Assembly (NCBI RefSeq): GCF_028858725.1
Contig: NC_084790.1
Location: forward strand, 932,501 to 996,500
DNA: 64,000 nt
Source of the DNA: Colius striatus
Taxonomy: Eukaryota; Chordata; Aves; Coliiformes; Coliidae
Direction of reading: 5' to 3'
The position numbers were made by a program, and so were the translations under genes. The notes under the pieces were generated by a model. The model searched no databases. It was not told where the DNA came from and saw nothing but the letters and a program-made list of their open reading frames with translations. Shown here one piece after another: positions 21,139-32,805 of this stretch. Each line of letters starts with the position of its first letter. The first letter of the stretch is position 1.

Positions 21139-23182
21139 ATGGAGGTGGGAGCATCAGGGGACCCCCATGGGGTCTGGGGGGACCCCTCAGCAGGGACCTA
21201 CATCATCCCACCCAGGGTAAGGCGTGGAGAGCAGGTTCTGCCTCTGGGTTGATGGGTTGGTCAAGGCTCAAAGGGGTAAGGGGGGGAAATGGGGGGGTTG
21301 GGGAGCAGAGAGGGGCTGGGCTGGGTGCCAGGGGCTGGATTGGCAAAGCAAAATGCCACCCTGCTCCCTGGAGAGCCTGGGCAGGCACAGGGATGTGGCC
21401 CCAGGGCTGGGCACCATTCAGCCAGGCTGGCACAGCTGCAGCCCCACACAGAGAAGGTTCAGTGCAAGCCCCCTGAGGCTCTCCTCCCTGCTCCCCCTGG
21501 GTGCCAACACTGCCAACACCTCCTGTCCCCCCTCCTTGGCTGCCAGCCTGGCTTTCCCTTCCCCTCCTGCCCCTCAGGTGCCCACCCAGCCGCCACAGCA
21601 GCCGCTGCTCATCCTCCAGCAGCTTCCCAGGACCCTGGTGACCCCCAGCCCCCCCTCTGGAGCCCCACAGCTCCAGGGAGGTGAGTAGACACCCTCAGCC
21701 TTCCAAGCAGCTTCATTTCAGCCATGCAAGAAGGGGTTTAGATGCCACATGTGCCTTCCAGATTAGGGTAGGGGGGAGAGGCTGGCTCAGCTCCCACTGC
21801 TTGGGCACTGGGACAAGCCTTGATGCCACCCCATGCCATGGCTGTGTGTCTGGTGCCCTTGCTCTGATCTCTCCCTGACTCCCAGCCTCTTACTCTCTGG
21901 CAGATTTAATTGAGTTGATGATGATTCAAAGCTCCCAGATGCACCAGGTGGTGATGAACAGCTTGGCTGTGTCAGCTCTCATGGCCTTTGGGTTTGGGCC
22001 AGCCCCAGATGCTGCCCAGGTAAGGGCCAAGGATGCTGCATGGGCAAAGGGACCAAAAGAACCAAAGAGATGGGGCAAAGGGACCTTCCCAGAGCTGCTC
22101 AGGACACTGTGGGTGCAGAACCTGGCTGATGATTGCAGCCCTTTGGGGCTTTTAGGGCTCTGTGTGTGGGTTTGACCCAGCACAAAGCCCACCCAGCTGC
22201 CTGGGGGTGCTGGGCAGAGCCAGGCCCCTCCTGGCACGGGCAGCACTGGGCTGCAGGATGGCTCTGCAAGGGCTCACAACACCTTCTCAACCATTTCATC
22301 CCTGTGGGGTGAGGCAAAGGCTGCTTTCCCAGCAGGGCTGAGAGCTGGGCTGCAGGCAGCTGCCTCTCACTGCCAGATGGCATCTCCAGGCATTGCCCCT
22401 CCTGTGCTGCCTGCCCAGTGCCCACCAGCTCACCCACACCCACCCTCCCACCTCTCACCACACTGCCTCTTCCCAGCAGCCTTCTGAGGTGGGGTTTCCC
22501 TCTTCCCTGGCTGCCCATGGGGCTGGAGCCAAGCAGCTGGAGCCTGGCAGAGCCCCTGGAGCCAAGCAAAGCTCCCTGGCACCTCCCTCGGTGCTGCTTT
22601 GGGCTGGGAGCTCTCTGGGTGCTGCTTTGGGGAGCACAAGGGCTGTGGCACAGCTCTGCCTCTTCATCCCTGCAGGTGATGCCTCTGGAGACTGATGAGG
22701 AAGAGGAGGCTGTGGTTTTCCACCACCACTACCTCCCCTACCCCAGGCCTGCTCCCCTCCTGGCGTGGGCAGTGCCAGGGCAGGCTGAGGCGCCGCTGGG
22801 CACGGGCTGGCTGCCCGAGGATCAGGAGGTGTGAGTAGCCAGGCTGCTGCCCCATGGCACCCAGCATGGGGCTGTGTGCTGTCCCTGAGGCCCCAGGGGA
22901 CAGTGGCAGGCTGGCATTTACTCCTCCCCTTGCTCCTCTCCAGCAGTGCTGTGCCTCCCCCTCCACCCCCCAGTGCCACAGGGACAGTGGGAGCCAACGT
23001 CCCACCAGCCTCAGGTAAGGACCTGCTCTTCCCCCTGCCCTTCCAGGAGAGCCTCAGTGGGCATGGACTGGGCAGCCCCTGCTCAAAGCCTGAGCTCTCC
23101 CTGCTCCTTCCATCCTTGCCCATGCTCCAGGTCCCTTTTTCTCCCTGCAGAGTACTATGACGTGGTGGAGGAGAGGCTGTGA
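21139..23182 (+). CDS. PRR29: Proline-rich protein 29
   Basis: Six exons: 21139-21216, 21578-21680, 21904-22019, 22676-22830, 22947-23014, 23151-23182; 183 aa plus TGA, close to human PRR29 in length. Molecular function is not known. The family signature is clear: exon 3 encodes DLIELMMIQSSQMHQVVM (human DLLELMMLQNAQMHQLLL) and exon 4 encodes VVFHHHYLPYPRPAP (human LVFHHHYLP). The protein is acidic before the HHH motif (EDTD-like run of Glu), has PPPPPPS in exon 5 and ends EYYDVVEERL. The start at 21139 gives MEVGASGDPHGVWGDP and is the only in-frame ATG in exon 1 that I see. The exon 5 acceptor is a tandem CAGCAG (exon at 22944 or 22947), adding or skipping one Ser. SCN4A-PRR29 head-to-head adjacency is shared with human. 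Confidence 0.88.
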
Positions 23183-25204
23183 GCTCCACTTGGCCCAACA
23201 CAGATCCCTCCTGCACATCCCAGCCCTGGAGCCCAGCATGATCCTGAGGGTGCTGAGCAGTGGTGCTGCACAATCCCCAGCCTTCCATGGAGAGGAAGCT
23301 TCATGCCCTCAGTGCATGTTGCTGGGTGCATTTACCTCCTCCCCACAACAAGGCTCAGGGTGTCAGCCTGGCACCAAACCCCAGGTGACCAGTGTGAGCC
23401 CCAGCAGGGACAGGCTTCCTCTCCATGCTCTGCACAGGGCACATCCCTGGCACACTTGCTGTGCCAGCCCAGCCCTGGCACATGTGTCTCTACCATGGCA
23501 CCAGCTGCTCTGTATCCCCATGAGCTTGTGTGAGGGGAGGGAGGGGAGTGATGGCAGCCCACATGGTCCTGGTCTTCACCAGGCCCTTTCAGATCTCCAA
23601 GCAGCCTGTCATTAATTGGCTTTGTTAAGAAAGTGTCCTGCTGTCACTAATGAAGCCTCTGTAATTAGGCAGCCTGGATGCAGAGCTCTCTCCAGGCTGT
23701 GTGGTGTTGGGGGGGATGAGCCTCTTGCAGCCCTGGATTGGGGGGTGTGTGGAGAAGCTGCTGGGAGGCAGAATGGGCTGCCTCTGCCACCTCTCCAACC
23801 TCACTTAGGGACAACAGCCTTGCTCTGATCCCAGCTTCACAAGCAGAGCTGCTGGCAGGAGACTTCAGGGCTGCTGGAGCTCAGAGCATGCAGTAAGTTG
23901 GTACCCAAGCAACAGCACCTTCAATCCCCTGCTGGGACACTGCCCTGGCTCTCCCCTGGGCTCCCAATGGAAAGGTTTATCCTCCCTGAGCTCAGCACCA
24001 AGCTGTGCTCTGGCACAGGCACATCTCTCCCCTGCAGCAAAACTCAGCCTGAAGCTGGAGGAGAAGCTCCCAAACGTGGAGGGGGCACAGTCCTGTTGGA
24101 AAGCAGCTCTGCCTGTGGGAGAAGCCCAGCAGCAGGGAAGGAGAGCATCCCCCAGCAAAGCTGACCTTGGTGCCAAAGCAGGCTGGTGCACAAAGGTTTC
24201 CACAGCCACAAAGAGGAGGAGGAGTGAGCTGGCATGGGGTGGGCAGGGAGGTTGAGCTCCAGATGTGGCCCAAGCTTAGCCTGAATATGAGAATAACGAG
24301 AGGAATGGGAGGATGGAGCAATGGGCATTGCATCACTGCCCTGCTTTGGGCTGGGATACAGTGAATTCCCTTCCCTAGCAGCTGGGCTTTGGCTTTTGGG
24401 GGTGAGAATCATGTTGCTCACAGGCTGCTGTTGGGATTTGCTGCCCAAGGGAAGCACTGCCCAGCTTGCCCTGCCCTGCCAGTGAGGGGGGACATGAGAT
24501 GCATGGCCAGGACAGCTGACATCATCTAACCAAGGATCTATGCCACCCCACAGCCCATCAACTGGGAGGGGGGAAAAGTGCTGGGGAGGGGAAACCACAG
24601 CCCAGGCATCAGGCAGGGGCTGCACTGGGGCATCCCTTGGCTCTCCTCCCCTCCCTCTTGCTGTGTTCTTGCTTCTCCTTGCAATGCTGCTGCTGTGCTT
24701 TGTGATTCATGGCCTGATGATGCTCTCCCAGTGCAGTTGTGAAACTGTTCCCATCCCAACCCACGAGCCTGACATTTCTTTCCCCTGATTCTCCTTCCCC
24801 ATCCCACTGCTGGGGGAAGGAGGGTGTTGAGGGAGCAGCTGCCTGCTGCTTTGAGCTGCTTCTCAGGGGAAAAGAAACCCTGGAGCCTTTGCTGGGGTCA
24901 CACTGGTGGAACTGGGACAGCTGGAGAACATCAGGCAGCCACTGAAGCCAGAGGCACCTGCAGCCACGTGGAGCAGGGCCAGGGAGGAAGAGTGGAGGGA
25001 AAGGGATGCTCTCTGCCATGACAAGCACTTGCTTTGGCAAAGCAAGCTCAGAGCTCCCAAAAGGGCAGCCCAGGGCTGGCCCCCAGCCTGTGTGCCCAGT
25101 GTGGAAGCAGCAGAGTGGAAGGGGAGCCTAATTAGAGGCCTGTGGGTGCTAATTGCAGCCCTGTAAACACCTCATGCAATGCAGCCCCTGGCTGCCAAGT
25201 GGGG

Positions 25205-25765
25205 CATGAGGCTGGCATTGCCCTCAGCGTGGGGCTGGCATTGCCCTCAGCATGGAGCTGGCATTGCCCACAGCATGGAGCTGGCATTGCCCTCAGCATG
25301 GAGCTGCACTGCACTCAGCTCAGAGCTGGCATTGCCCTTTGCATTACCCTCAGCACAGGGCTGGCACTGCCCTCAGCATGGAGCTGGCATTGCCCTCAGC
25401 ATGAGGCTGCATTGCCCTCAGCTCAGGGCTGGCATTGCCCTTTGCATTGCCCTCAGCATGGAGCTGCATTGCACTCAGGGCTGGCATTGCCCTTGACATT
25501 GCCCTCAGCATGGAGCTGCATTGCCCTCAGCATGAGGCTGGCACTGCCCTCAGCATGGAGCTGGCATTGCCCTCAGCATGGAGCTGCATTGCCCTCAGCA
25601 TGAGGCTGGCATTGCCCTTTGCACTGCCTTCAGCATGGAGCTGCATTGCCCTCAGCATGAGGCTGGCATTGCCCTTTGCACTGCCTTCAGCATGGAGCTG
25701 CATTGCACGCAGGGCTGGCATTGCCCTTGGCATTGCCCTCAGCATGGGGCTGGCAGGGCACACAC
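25205..25765. repeat. Minisatellite upstream of the acyltransferase gene
   Basis: Degenerate array of about 20-22 bp modules built on GGCTGGCATTGCCCTCAGCA and GAGCTGCATTGCCCTCAGCA, with occasional CCTTTGCATT insertions. Open frames across it are repeat artefacts. Confidence 0.95.
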
Positions 25766-25877
25766 CCCCATGGCATCACCTGCACCCTGGGGACAGATGG
25801 CAGGGGAAGGGCAGAGGGGCTCCTGCAGCCCAGACTGGGGGCTACTGGGCAGTGCTGGCAGGGAGCTCCTGTGCAAG

Positions 25878-26069
25878 GAGCTGAGAGTGTGCAGGGGGAG
25901 GTCTGGGGATCAGCAGAGGTCTGGGATGAGCCTTAGTGATGGCTGTGGATCAGAACCAGCTGCTGCCACCCCAGGCTCAGGCTCTGTGATGCCAGGAGAG
26001 GTGCCCAGAGCAGGGATCCTCCTGTGGGTGACAGCTCTGCTGGCTTTTAGCCTGGGAGGGCCCCTGTCA
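25878..26069 (+). repeat. Direct repeat, copy 1 (partner at 26678-26857)
   Basis: Unique-looking sequence starting GAGCTGAGAGTGTGCAGG and ending near CTTTTAGCCTGGGAGGG. A clear second copy begins 800 bp downstream with scattered substitutions and a small gap. Exon 1 of the acyltransferase lies between the copies. Confidence 0.9.
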
Positions 26070-26331
26070 GCAGTGACAGGGTGACTCAGGGTCCCTGCCA
26101 TTGACTCATCACCCCTCTCTACCCTTTGGTGGGGCAGCCTGGCTGCTGCCTGAGCCAGCCCATCCTCAGGGTGACATGCACACAGCAGCTTCCCCTGGGC
26201 CAGCCCCAACCACCCACACTCTGCTCTGCTCAGCCAGCCCATTGCCCTGCCACGCTCTCAGCATCCCCCTGTCACTCCCTCTGCTCCCTGGGCTGTAGGC
26301 TGAGCTCCTCAGCACCCTCCTGCTGCCACAC

Positions 26332-29300
26332 ATGGCCGTGCTGCTCCTCCAAGGGCTGCTGCTCCTCCTTCCCTTGGCAGCCCTGCTGCTTTACTGCTAC
26401 AATGCCACCTTCCATTACCTGTGCAAGGTGGCCTTCTTCAACTGCTGGGTGGTGGCCATGGCCACGCTCCTGGCCCCTTTGGTGGCTTTTCGAGGTCGCT
26501 CTGTGGAGAACATGAGGTGAGTGTGGCCCTGGGGGTGTTCTGGGCTGGAGATGCCTGGGCTTTGCCTGCAACTGGGGAGCTCCTGGGGCTTTGCCTGCAA
26601 CTGGGGAGCTCCTGGGGCTTTGCCTGCAACTGGGGAGCTCCTGGAGCTTTGCCTGCAACTGGGGAGCTCCTGGTTGAGGAGCTGAGAGTGTGCAGGGGGA
26701 GGTTTGGGGATCAGCAGGGATGTGGGATGAGCCTTAGTGATGGTTGTGGATCAGAACAAGCTGCTGCTGCTCTGTGGTGCCAGGAGAGGTGCCCAGAGCA
26801 GGGATCCTCCTGTGGGTGACAGCTCTGCTGGCTTTTAGCCTGGGAGGGCCTTTGTCATCCACATGTTGCCTGGTGCATAGGCACAGCTCTGTGCTGGCCA
26901 CTGCTTGAGCCCTGCAGCCACAGCCAGGGCTGTGGTTCTGTCCATGTGGCAATGCAAAGGGACATCAGCATCTTGTGCTACGGGGAAGAGGTGCTGGCCA
27001 TGGCCAGGGAGGCTGCTGGAGGTGAGCAGCTGGCTCAGGACTGGAGGGTGAAGCAGAGAGGGATCCCTCTTGGCCACAGCAAGTCAGCAGCTGGGTGGGT
27101 GACAGGCAAAGCTTGGGTGGCTTTTGGCAAAGGCTTGAAGGCACAACCACCAGCAGGATGCAAATGCAGCCTGTTGCCACCTCCCTGGCAGTGCAGCCAC
27201 TGGCAGGCTCTGGGATGGCTGGGTGCCAGGCTCTGGGATGGCTGGGTGCCAGGCTGTGGGATGGCTGGGTGCCAGCAGCTGTGGGGCACGATGCAGCCCT
27301 GGCCCTGCTCAGGGGAGTGCTGGCAGCCCAGAGCACAGCAGCCCCAGAGGAAGGAGGTGGCTTTGAAGGGTGTTGCAACCCTGGTGCTGGATTCCTGGCT
27401 GTGGCAGCATAGCAGGAGGGAGGGGATTAATTACATCAGGGTGAAAGGAAAAGCATCCCCCACTCAGAGCTGGTGGCACTGGCGTGACGTGGCCGTGACT
27501 CACCCTGCCACCAGCACCTGGCAGCCTCCTCCTCCTCCTCCTCCTCCTCCTCCTCCTGAGCAGCACACCCAGCCCAGCTCCTCCTCAGCCTCCAAATCCC
27601 CAAGCCTCCGGCTTGCAGCCTGTCCCTGCCATTAATCCTGGCTCCAGGGCATTGGCACCAGTTGTTTTGCTTCCCTGCACACATGGGCATCTCTGAGGCT
27701 GTGGCTCCCAAAGGAGGGGTGGGCTTCTGCTACCCTCTGTGCACCATGTCTCCTCCTCCTCTGGGTTTGCCTCTGCTCTCTCCTCCCAAGCTGTTTCTCA
27801 TCCCTCCCTGGTGCTGAGCCCTTGCTGTCCCCTGTGCACCATGTCTCCTCCTCCTCTGGGTTTGCCTCTGCTTTCTCCTAAGCTGTTTCTCATCCCTCCC
27901 TGTCCCCTGCCCTGTGAGCAAGCACTAGACCCTGGCCCAGGTTCTCTTGGTGCTGTGGGTTGCCTGAGTGCTGCATTTCAACACCCAGCAGCGTGGCAGC
28001 TTTTTATCTGCACTCTGGGGATGCTGCAATCCCCATTGCTCCATCCTCACTCCATTCCTCTCATACTGAGCATCACCCTTCATCAGCTCTGCCATCCTGA
28101 CCTTACCCTTCCTGTCCAACCCTCCCTGGCTGCTGCCACTTACTCCTCCTTGCTCCCCCTTCCCATCTGCACAGATGGAACCTCCATCTCTTTGCTGGTG
28201 AAAGCTCTAGGGAACAAATCTGATGGGGGAGCAGCTGAGGGACCTGGGGTTGTGTAGCCTGGAGAAGAAGAGGTTGAGAGGAGACAGGAGCACTCTGCAG
28301 GGAGCTGGGGGTCAGGCTCTGCTCCCAAGTGACAGGACAAGAGAAAACAACCTCAGGCTGCCCCAGGGGAGGTTGAGGTTGGAGCTGAGGCAGAACTGTT
28401 TCCCTGAGAGGGGTGTCAGCCCTGTGCCAGGCTGCCCAGGGAGCTGGGGCAGTGCCCAGCCCTGGAGGGATCCCAAAGGCACAGAGCTGAGGTGCTGAGG
28501 CCATGGGGTAGTGCTGGGCTGGGGCTGCAGCAGCTTAAGAGCCTTTTTCCACCCAAAATGACTCTGTGTCTCTCCCTGCCACTGCAGGGAAGCTGCTCTT
28601 TGTGATGTCCCCTAGTGAACAGAAGCTGAGTTGGTTTCCTCTGCTCTGCTTCTCTTCCCCCTCCAGCTGCTGCCCAAAGCTTGATGTCTGCACTGCTTTG
28701 GACAACCCCTGGAGACATCTGCCTCCCTGTGAGCCCTCTTTGTCTCAAGACTGTTCCTTTGTGTGTCCCATCTTCTGAGAGCCTGGGGTCTGTGTGTCCA
28801 GCCCTCCCACCCAGCCCCAGCTGTGCCCATGGGGAAGCCTCAGGGGGAGGCTCATCTCACCAGTGGCACTTGCCCTCACTGGGATGTGATGATTTGCACC
28901 TTGCCTGCAGGCAGATATTCCATCTCTTGCTTTCCCATCATCCCTAGGCAGATGGGCTTTCATTCTCAATGCCACCAGCTTGTGCTGCCTGTTCTTCAGC
29001 AGCATCTACAGGGAGGGAGCAGCTGGTGTCAGCCTGGGTGTGATGGCAAGGTCAGCCCTGAGCCACGCAGCCTCCAGTTGTGCCTGAAAGCAAGCAAAGC
29101 ATCACTCAGCCCACACAGACCCACCTTGGGACACCCTGTTGGCTTGTGCAGAGCAGCTCTGGGCTGGCCCATCTTGCACTGAGTGATAGTGGAAGGCTGG
29201 AGACTCCCCCAGTGCTCTGGATCTGCTCCCCACGTGTGTTCCTCTGCCCTAGGCTCCTGCGTGCTGCCATCCTGCCCCTCAAACGCTTCTATGGCATCAA

Positions 29301-32245
29301 GATGCAGGTGTGGGGCTCTGAGCATCTCAACACCAAGGAGCCCTATGTGATAGTTTGCAACCACCAAGCTTCCCTTGACCTCTTGGGTACGTGCAAGGAA
29401 GGGTTTGGGGGGTGGGGGTGTGTGTGGGGGGTGGCTCATCCATGCACAGGCAGCTTTTAGGGTGCTGCAGGGGTAGACCAAGATCACCCTGGGGAGGATT
29501 TATCCAGAAGCAGGATTAATCCAGGGTCCTGTGGCAGGAATAAGCCAGAAATGCTGCTGGGATGTTGCTCAGGGCTCTGGGTGTGTTGTGGGAGGCTGGA
29601 ACACGATGCTGGCTCCCTGCAGCCCCGTGCTGGCTTGCTTCTGGGTACTGCCAGGCAGGGCTGGATCCTCACCTCTCCCATCCACCTTCCAGGCATGGTG
29701 GAGGTCATTCCTGAGCGCTGTGTGCCCATTGCCAAGAAGGAGCTGCTCTACATGGGCACGGTGGGCTGGGCCTGCTGGCTCAGTGGCATCATCTTCATCG
29801 ACCGCCACAGACGAGACGACGCCATCGACGTCATCTCCCGCACAGCCACGGCCCTGAGGAGGGACAACGTGAGGGCTGCTGGGGCTGGGAGGGGGGCCAG
29901 GGCTCACACAGCTCCCAGGGTGCTCACACAGCTCCCAGGGTGCTGGGCAGAGCTCACAGAGCTGCCAGGGTGCTGAGCAGAGCTCACACAGCTCCCAGGA
30001 TGCTCACACAGCTCCCAGGGTGCTCACACAGCTCCCAGGATGCTGGGCAGAGCTCACACAGCTCCCAAGGTGCTGGGCAGAGCTCACACAGCTCCCAGGG
30101 TGCTCACACAGCTCCCAGGGTGCTCAAATAGCCCCCAGGATGCTGGGCAGAGCTCACACAGCTCCCAAGGTGCTGGGCAGAGCTCACACAGCTCCCAGGG
30201 TGCTCACACAGCTCCCAGGATGCTGGGCAGAGCTCACACAGCTCCCAGGGTGCTCACACAGCTCCCAGGGTGCTCAAATAGCCCCCAGGATGCTGGGCAG
30301 AGCTCACACAGCTCCCAAGGTGCTGGGCAGAGCTCATACAGCTCTCAGGGTGCTCACACAGCTCCCAGGGTGCTGGGCAGAGCTCACACAGCTGCCAGGG
30401 TGCTGGGCAGAGCTCACACAGCTGCCAGGGTGCTGGGCAGAGCTCACACAGCTGCCAGGGTGCTGGGCAGAGCTCACACAGCTCCCAGGGTGCTGGGCAG
30501 AGCTCACACAGCTGCCAGGGTGCTGGGCAGAGCTCACACAGCTCCCAGGGTGCTCACACAGCTCCCAGGGTGCTGAGCAGAGCTCACACAGCTCCCAGGC
30601 TGCTCACACAGCTCCCAGGGTGCTGAGCAGAGCTCACACAGCTCCCAGGGTGCTCACACAGCTCCCAGGGTGCTGGGCAGAGCTCACACAGCTCCCAGGG
30701 TGCTCACACAGCTCCCAGGGTGCTGGGCAGAGCTCACACAGCTCCCAGGGTGCTCACACAGCTCCCAGGATGCTGGGCAGAGCTCACACAGCTCCCAGGG
30801 TGCTCACACAGCTCCCAGGGTGCTGGGCAGAGCTCACACAGCTCCCAGGGTGCTCACACAGCTCCTAGGGTGCTGGGCAGAGCTCACACAGCTGCCAGGG
30901 TGCTGAGCAGAGCTCACACAGCTCCCAGGCTGCTCACACAGCTCCCAGGGTGCTGGGCAGAGCTCACACAGCTGCCAGGGTGCTCACACAGCTCCTAGGG
31001 TGCTGGGCAGAGCTCACACAGCTCCCAGGTTGCTGGGCAGAGCTCACACAGCTCCCAGGGTGCTCACACAGCTGCCAGGGTGCTGACCAGAGCTCACACA
31101 GCTGCCAGGGTGCTGACCAGAGCTCACACAGCTCCCAGGGTGCTGGGCAGAGCTCACACAGCTCCCAGGGTGCTCACACAGCTCCTAGGGTGCTGGGCAG
31201 AGCTCACACAGCTCCCAGGGTGCTCACACAGCTGCCAGGGTGCTGAGCAGAGCTCACACAGCTGCCAGGGTGCTGAGCAGAGCTCACACAGCTCCCAGGG
31301 TGCTGAGCAGAGCTCCCAGAGCTGCCAGGCTGCTGACAGAGCTGCCAGGGCAGGCTCCATGCTCACGTCTCCCCCTCTCTCCCAGCTCCGAGTGTGGATT
31401 TTCCCTGAGGGCACGAGGAACCAGAGCAGGTCCATGCTGCCCTTCAAGCGTGGGGCTTTCCACCTGGCTGTGAAGGCTCAGGTAAAGGCATGGAGAGGAG
31501 GGGGCTGAGGGCACACAGCAGCACTCTCTGCAGCTCCCTGGCAGCAGGATGCAGGGAGCTGGGGGTCAGCCTCTGCTCCCCAGTGACATGAGGCAACGGG
31601 CTGGAGTTGCCCCAGGGGGGGTTGAGGTTGGAGCTGAGGCACAACTGGTTCCCTCAGAGGGGTGTCAGCCCCTGTGCCAGGCTGCCCAGGGAGCTGGGGC
31701 AGTGCCCAGACCTGGAGGGATCCCAAACACACAGAGCTGAGGTGCTGAGGCCATGGGGTAGTGCTGGGCTGGGACTGCTGGAGTCCCACTTGGGGATGAA
31801 TCTGTATGGGGGACAGCCCTGAGCCTCCATCTCCTCCAGGTTCCCATCTTCCCTGTTGTGATCTCTCCATACTGGGACTTCTTCAGCTCCAAGGAGAAGA
31901 AATTCACCTCTGGTAAGTGATGGCTCAGAAGCCTCAGTGGCAGGAGGCAGAGCTGGGGGGAGGGATGAGGCACCTGGGGCTTGAAGGTCTCAGTGACACA
32001 CAAGTGATGCTGATGGAGGTGGGAAGGGGGAAACCTGGTTGTTGCTGCTGGTGGTGGGTTCATCTAACAGCAGGCCCAGCCTCTCCCTTCTCTCTGCAGG
32101 GACATGTACCATCAGAGTCCTCCCCAGGGTGGAAACCCAGGGCCTGAGCCCTAAGGATGTGCCAGGGCTGACAGAGGCTGTTTGGCAGGCCATGGCTGAT
32201 GCCCTGGCTGGGCTGTGTGCAGCCAGAGCTGGGCAGCAGCGCTGA
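26332..32245 (+). CDS. 1-acyl-sn-glycerol-3-phosphate acyltransferase, AGPAT1/2 type
   Basis: Lysophosphatidic acid acyltransferase (LPA plus acyl-CoA to phosphatidic acid), predicted in the ER membrane. Six exons: 26332-26516, 29253-29386, 29693-29868, 31386-31481, 31840-31912, 32100-32245; 269 aa, against 283 (AGPAT1) and 278 (AGPAT2) in human. The N-terminus is a Leu-rich membrane segment with a second hydrophobic stretch at about 38-55. The family motifs are all present: NHQASLD at 98-104 (catalytic HX4D), GIIFIDRHR in exon 3, FPEGTRN at 171-177, and [11 protein letters not shown] in exon 5. RCVPIAK and [14 protein letters not shown] resemble AGPAT1 more than AGPAT2. No human counterpart sits between PRR29 and FTSJ3, so it is probably a separate vertebrate paralogue; I leave the symbol blank. 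Nothing suggests decay: motifs and phases are intact. Confidence 0.9.
26557..26672. repeat. 30-bp minisatellite, 4 copies
   Basis: Units of GGGCTTTGCCTGCAACTGGG plus GAGCTCCTGG, almost identical, about 40 bp after the exon 1 donor of the acyltransferase. Confidence 0.95.
26678..26857 (+). repeat. Direct repeat, copy 2 (partner at 25878-26069)
   Basis: Second copy of the roughly 190-bp segment, in intron 1 of the acyltransferase gene. Confidence 0.9.
27200..27275. repeat. 23-bp tandem repeat, about 3 copies
   Basis: GGCTCTGGGATGGCTGGGTG units in acyltransferase intron 1. A (CTC)n run follows at about 27527-27556, and a duplicated block of about 80 bp (CACCATGTCTCCTCCTCCTC) lies at 27741 and 27838. 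Confidence 0.9.
28220..28565 (+). repeat. CR1 LINE 3' fragment
   Basis: Sense copy: GAGCAGCTGAGGGACCTGGG, then GTGCCAGGCTGCCCAGGGAG, ending near CTTTTTCCACCCAAAATGAC. Acyltransferase intron 1. Confidence 0.88.
29898..31345. repeat. Long minisatellite in acyltransferase intron 3
   Basis: About 1.45 kb mixing 30-bp and 20-bp units built on AGCTCACACAGCTCCCAGG plus GTGCTGGGCAG. Copies line up at roughly 60-bp spacing over long stretches. It starts about 30 bp after the exon 3 donor and ends about 40 bp before the exon 4 acceptor, so it fills nearly the whole intron. Confidence 0.97.
31495..31795 (+). repeat. CR1 LINE 3' fragment
   Basis: Sense copy with CTGGCAGCAGGATGCAGGGA, GGTTGAGGTTGGAGCTGAGG and CTGGAGGGATCCCAAACACA, between exons 4 and 5 of the acyltransferase. 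Confidence 0.87.
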
Positions 32246-32799
32246 GCAGCCCCAGGGCCAAGCAGCACACAGCCCCCAGCAGCCACCAGGCACAAGGACT
32301 GAGCCCCTGGGGGAAATGAGGGAGGTGCCACAGCCAGAAGCTGGGCCATGCTGTCCCTTTGTGTTTCCCCCCCACCTTGGATGTGCCCACCAGACCTGGG
32401 AGAGCAGGAGGGTGCCCTGGTGCAAGGGGAAGCAGGGCAAGGCAGGATGGGGCCCAAGCAGCACCCTAAAACAGTGCAAAGTGCCCCTAAACCCTTTTGC
32501 TGTGACTGTGCATCCCCTCCCTGGGGTTCTGCCTGTCTCCTCTGAACCTGGAGCAGTGTCTGGCCCTGGGATGCAAACCCTGGCAGCCTGGGTGGCTGCT
32601 GGGGAGGGGGGTCACTGCACCAGTTCCTCATGCTGGGATTCACCCATGGGCTTGTTGGGTGGCTTCTGCCAGGGGCTCCTGCAAGCTGCAGCTGGCTCTG
32701 GGGAGGGCTCCAGAGCACAGAGGGTGGGGTGGGTTGTGGGGAGGGGTCTTGGGGGATGTTGCCACATGGGAAGAGAGTCCTTGATGCTGAGGGTGTGAG

Positions 32800-32805
32800 A
32801 TTAAA
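32800..32805 (+). terminator. Candidate poly(A) signal of the acyltransferase gene
   Basis: ATTAAA about 555 bp after the stop codon. It is the best variant signal seen before the convergent FTSJ3 3' end. Confidence 0.45.

Larger units (their letters stand above)
23183..26331. other. Intergenic interval between PRR29 and the acyltransferase gene
   Basis: Holds the PRR29 3' UTR (no clear AATAAA seen nearby), AT-rich patches at 23608-23665 and 25126-25172 with TAATTG/TAATTA cores, a long minisatellite (25205-25765) and one copy of a diverged direct repeat (25878-26069). No coding exon is recognised. Confidence 0.6.

Noticed and set aside
30020-31246. Repetitive 282-codon frame in the acyltransferase intron
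   Set aside because: Minisatellite translation between two well-defined exons.
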